DNA of 64,000 nt, taken from G963676205 sp964342525. Lineage in GTDB: Bacteria; Campylobacterota; Campylobacteria; Campylobacterales; Arcobacteraceae. The stretch covers positions 62,001 to 126,000 of the forward strand of contig CAYFGQ010000002.1 of the NCBI GenBank assembly GCA_964342525.1. The letters run 5' to 3'. Both the position numbers and the translations under genes were made by a program. The notes under the pieces were generated by a model. That model was not told the origin of the DNA. It worked only from the letters and a program-made list of their open reading frames with translations, and made no database searches. Every line of letters starts with the position of its first letter. Within the stretch, counting starts at the first letter, position 1. Positions 61,158-64,000 of the stretch are shown one piece after another.

Positions 61158-61334
61158 TTGAATACAAAAATAAGAATAATACTATCTTTAATATTTGCGA
61201 TTATAGTTTTATATCAAATAAAAGATATGCCCTCTTTTCAAAACTATACAAATCTTATACTACTATTTGTAGTAGCCCCACTTATCATATATCTATTTGT
61301 AAAAAAGATCTTTAAAAAGGATAATTTTGAGTAA
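61158..61334 (+). CDS. Small two-helix membrane protein, 58 residues
   Basis: TTG start with an AAAGGG ribosome site ~6 bases upstream. Helix 1 is IIVLYQI preceded by IRIILSLIFA; helix 2 is LILLFVVAPLIIYLFV, followed by a basic end KKIFKKDNFE. It overlaps the next gene by 8 bases, which supports translation. Family unknown. Confidence 0.6.
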   Translation: MNTKIRIILSLIFAIIVLYQIKDMPSFQNYTNLILLFVVAPLIIYLFVKKIFKKDNFE

Positions 61335-61686
61335 AACTAAGGTACTAATAGCAGGATCAAATAGCCCAATCTTAGCTATGGATCTTCAAAATCAGCTAGA
61401 AATGTTTGATTGTAAAGTAAATGTGATAGGTGAACTAAATAACCTAATGGTAAGTGTATCTTTAGATAAACCAGATGTTGTATTTATCCACTTCCATGAA
61501 TTTACCCACAATGCTATAGATTTATCTAGACAAATAAATGAAAGATTTTCAATACCTACTATCTTTATGGTAAATTTGGATTCTTTTAAAGATGTTGTTG
61601 AATCCATAGAGGATCAAAATATACTTGGATGTTTAGATATACCAATTAACTCAAAACAATTAACATATTTATTACAACAAGTGTAA
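61327..61686 (+). CDS. Degenerate (pseudo-)receiver domain protein
   Basis: A 119-residue protein with the alternating strand-helix layout of a CheY-like receiver: KVLIAGSNSP in place of the acidic cluster and DVVFIHFHEF in place of LVLMDxxMP, where His stands at the phosphoacceptor position. The Lys of the third motif is replaced (LDIPINS). It cannot be phosphorylated in the usual way and may act through constitutive binding. TTG start, coupled to the preceding small membrane-protein gene. Confidence 0.65.
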   Translation: MSKTKVLIAGSNSPILAMDLQNQLEMFDCKVNVIGELNNLMVSVSLDKPDVVFIHFHEFTHNAIDLSRQINERFSIPTIFMVNLDSFKDVVESIEDQNILGCLDIPINSKQLTYLLQQV

Positions 61687-61726
61687 TCCTTAATTGTTAT
61701 AATATTTTAAACTTATAGGATTAATT

Positions 61727-62035
61727 ATGAAAAAATGGATTAAATATCTTTTACTTTTTGTGGTGAGTTATTCGGTTATAAATATTGGTATAAATCTATA
61801 CACCCACCAAAGCTGGAAAGATAATAAACAAGCCATATCTAAACTTATCCAAAATTGTGAAGAAGAGACCAAACTAAGTTTTGATGAATACAATAAAGAC
61901 CTAGAAAAACAAAGTTTAGATTTTATCCAAAGTGGTAAAAACTTTAGTGATGATACTATACCTTATAGGGAGTTTTACAAAAGATGTATCTCAAATGCTA
62001 TTTATAATTACACCCCTGAAGAGTATTTTAAATAG
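61727..62035 (+). CDS. Membrane-anchored protein of unknown function
   Basis: A 102-residue protein with an N-terminal helix (YLLLFVVSYSVINIGINLY) and a charged, helical extracytoplasmic or cytoplasmic part with two cysteines. TAGGA precedes the ATG. It converges on the sensor kinase with an 8-base overlap. Not recognised. Confidence 0.6.
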   Translation: MKKWIKYLLLFVVSYSVINIGINLYTHQSWKDNKQAISKLIQNCEEETKLSFDEYNKDLEKQSLDFIQSGKNFSDDTIPYREFYKRCISNAIYNYTPEEYFK

Positions 62036-64000
62036 CCCTTTTCTTTGAAATATACTTTAAAAGAGTAAAATACAATTTTTCCACATCTATAGGTTTATTT
62101 AGATGATCACACATCATAGCTTCTTTAGTTTTTTCAATATCACTCTTCAGAGCATTTGCAGTAAGTGCCACTATTGGTATTTTTCTATTAAATTTTCTGA
62201 TTATACTTGTAGCTTCAAAACCATCCATAACTGGCATTTGAAGATCCATAAAAATCAACTCATATTTTATAGGATTGATTTTAAACATCTCTATCGCCTC
62301 TTGTCCATTATTGGCTATATCTATATTTATACCACTTCCCTCAAGTAAACCTATTATGATATCTTGGTTTATATTATTATCCTCAACTAAAAGAATATTT
62401 GATCCTCCAAGTACTTTAATATCCTCTTTTGTATTTAATTTGTTTGAGTTATTATTACGAGATTTACTAAAAGCTACTTCTAAAAGGGTGATCTCAAAGA
62501 TAAAACTACTTCCCTTATCTTTTTGAGATTCTACCCATATTTTACCACCCATAAGTTCTACTAGTTTTTTTGAGATGGATAAACCAAGCCCTGAACCACC
62601 AAAATCCCTTGTGATAGTTCCATCTGCTTGAATAAAAGAATCAAAGATATTTTCTATCTTACTTTTATCTAAACCTATACCAGTATCTTTTACTTCAAAT
62701 CTAAGTTTTGTATCGGAGATTTTATTTATGATAAGGGTTATTTTACCTCTTTTTGTAAACTTTACAGCATTACTTATAAGATTTGAGAGTATTTGGGAGA
62801 TTCTTACAGGATCACCTAAATAAGTAGGTTTGATCCCCTTATCATATATCAATTCAAAATCTAAATTTTTCTCTTCCATTTTATATTCAAAAATACTTAT
62901 AACAGAATCAACAATATCGTATATATTAAAATTTACTTTTTCAATATTCAATTTTCCAGCTTCAATTTTGGAAAAATCTAAAATATCATTTAAAATACCC
63001 AAAAGATTTTTAGCACTTAGATCTATAGTTTCAATATATTTTCTTGTTTTAGGATCAAGATCCCCTTCTAAGGCAAGGTGAGCCATTCCAATTATACCAT
63101 TCATTGGAGTTCTTATCTCATGGGACATATTTGCTAAAAATTCTGATTTTGCTATAGTTGCTTGCTGAGCTTCTTTTTTTGCTTGTGCTATTTTTCTAAA
63201 ATAATAACTCCCTACTATAAGTATAATCGCAAATACACCTATTATCTTAATTATCAGATCATAATCTATCTCTTTATCATATTTTATAGAGATCCAATTA
63301 TTTAATATTTTTTGTTTTTGGTGTTGTTCTAGGTTATTTATACTTTTTTGTACAATACTTAATAAAAGAGGATCATCTTTTTGTACCGCCATAGAAAGTT
63401 CTAAATATTCATCAAATCTTCCTGATATTTTTAACTCTCCTTCAAATATAGTTTGAAACTTATATCCAATACTTGCCAAAGTTCCCACATATCCAAAAAC
63501 ATCACCTTTTTTTACCTTATATAAGCCCTCTTCTATATCTTCGACCTCCACAATCTTGATACTTGGATATTGTTTTCTAAATATCTCTATCAAAGCATAA
63601 TCTCTAGGAATAGCTATTTTTTTACCATTTAAAACTTGAAGATTATCCATAAATTGTACATCTGGTTTTGTAGCAATCACTAGAGGAATTTTTAAATAAG
63701 AGCTAGTAAAATTCATATAATTTTCCCTAGAAGGGGTTTTCATAGCTAAAGATAAAATATCACACTTTTTATTTTTCATAAATCTTATTGACTCACTCCA
63801 TGAAGTGGTTTTCACAAGCTTATATTCACTAGGTATCATCTTATCAAATAGTTTAAAATAATCTGCACTTATTCCTATATGATTTCCCTTTTTATCAAGT
63901 GCTTCAAAGGGCATCCAATTTGGATCGATACACATACTTATATATTTTTTCCCCTCTAGATATCTTTTCTCCATTTTTGTTAGGGCTATCTCATCTAGAT
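62028..64000 (-). CDS. Hybrid sensor histidine kinase with solute-binding sensor domain (5' end outside window)
   Basis: At least 657 residues; the frame is open to the window edge (upstream residues LDEIALTK before an internal Met), so the true start and signal peptide lie beyond 64000. In order: an SBP_bac_3 sensor domain beginning near ISMCIDPNWMPFEALDKKG, one transmembrane helix (IIKIIGVFAIILIVGSYYF), HisKA with FLANMSHEIRTPMNG, HATPase with GLGLSISKKLVELMGGK and a C-terminal receiver with FMDLQMPVMDGFEA. BvgS-like architecture, without an Hpt domain in the window. Ligand unknown. Confidence 0.93.
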   Translation of the reverse strand, partial: LDEIALTKMEKRYLEGKKYISMCIDPNWMPFEALDKKGNHIGISADYFKLFDKMIPSEYKLVKTTSWSESIRFMKNKKCDILSLAMKTPSRENYMNFTSSYLKIPLVIATKPDVQFMDNLQVLNGKKIAIPRDYALIEIFRKQYPSIKIVEVEDIEEGLYKVKKGDVFGYVGTLASIGYKFQTIFEGELKISGRFDEYLELSMAVQKDDPLLLSIVQKSINNLEQHQKQKILNNWISIKYDKEIDYDLIIKIIGVFAIILIVGSYYFRKIAQAKKEAQQATIAKSEFLANMSHEIRTPMNGIIGMAHLALEGDLDPKTRKYIETIDLSAKNLLGILNDILDFSKIEAGKLNIEKVNFNIYDIVDSVISIFEYKMEEKNLDFELIYDKGIKPTYLGDPVRISQILSNLISNAVKFTKRGKITLIINKISDTKLRFEVKDTGIGLDKSKIENIFDSFIQADGTITRDFGGSGLGLSISKKLVELMGGKIWVESQKDKGSSFIFEITLLEVAFSKSRNNNSNKLNTKEDIKVLGGSNILLVEDNNINQDIIIGLLEGSGINIDIANNGQEAIEMFKINPIKYELIFMDLQMPVMDGFEATSIIRKFNRKIPIVALTANALKSDIEKTKEAMMCDHLNKPIDVEKLYFTLLKYISKKRAI

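Overview
The window is AT-rich chromosomal DNA from a member of the Campylobacterota, most probably an Arcobacter-like marine lineage. The evidence is a 14-subunit nuo operon whose NuoE and NuoF slots hold the unrelated proteins typical of Campylobacter, Helicobacter and Arcobacter, a Csd3/Csd6-type pair of peptidoglycan-shape enzymes, the flagellar genes fliI and flhA scattered rather than clustered, and an rpsF-ssb-rpsR operon. The species call is an inference from gene content. No rRNA, tRNA, CRISPR array or prophage was seen.

Layout. 1-1145: 5' part of ilvC, then a small RelE-type toxin-antitoxin pair. 1231-15342: complex I operon nuoA-nuoN on the minus strand, with a 31-codon mini-ORF tucked between nuoD and the NuoE-slot gene. 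15745-21423: phosphate uptake operon pstC-pstA-pstB-phoU plus a PhoB/PhoR-like two-component pair. 21577-26695: a membrane protein, the periplasmic protease HtrA, three paralogous barrel-like proteins lying on a visible tandem duplication, and a CysZ/EI24-like membrane protein. 26864-28081: rpsF-ssb-rpsR with a strong terminator. 28265-31225: divergent cell-wall hydrolases and Bpt. 31859-33966: two tandem PPK2 kinases. 34087-37708: orphan trpB, then an AT-rich three-gene cassette (OLD-like ATPase, TOPRIM-like protein, unknown protein) that looks like a defence island. 37739-38614: AraC/GyrI-type regulator.

38615-39925 has no protein gene. It carries three imperfect ~290-360 bp direct repeats, each with a conserved promoter-like pair at exactly 17 bp spacing, a 5' hairpin with compensatory changes and a 3' hairpin whose loop is very C-rich. 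I read this as three tandem paralogous small RNAs; it is the best candidate here for an undescribed system. A second RNA candidate at 44594-44711 has a perfect-consensus promoter (TTGACA-17-TATAAT) and a folded body ending in a U-tract.

39926-46391: DedA, PepA, HolA, a twin HD-GYP protein, a hidden 50-residue membrane protein and a Bat-like VWA pair. 46409-46678 and 51268-51537 are two copies of a 270 bp MITE-like element with two hairpin arms whose loops are complementary to each other. 46678-53723: pseudopilin, TPR protein, FliI, a CheY-like protein and FlhA. 53891-57967: CysK with a possible leader switch, ankyrin lipoprotein, RidA, DUF779 protein and aldehyde dehydrogenase. 58203-64000: a frameshifted FIST-sensor kinase with its response regulator, small membrane proteins, a degenerate receiver and the 3' part of a hybrid sensor kinase.

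How it fits together: respiration through a complex I without the NADH-oxidising module, phosphate acquisition together with polyphosphate metabolism (pst plus two PPK2), envelope maintenance (HtrA, Csd-like hydrolases) and motility and signalling are the main housekeeping themes. The accessory layer is small: a toxin-antitoxin pair, a defence-like cassette, MITE-like elements, a tandem duplication and putative RNA regulators.
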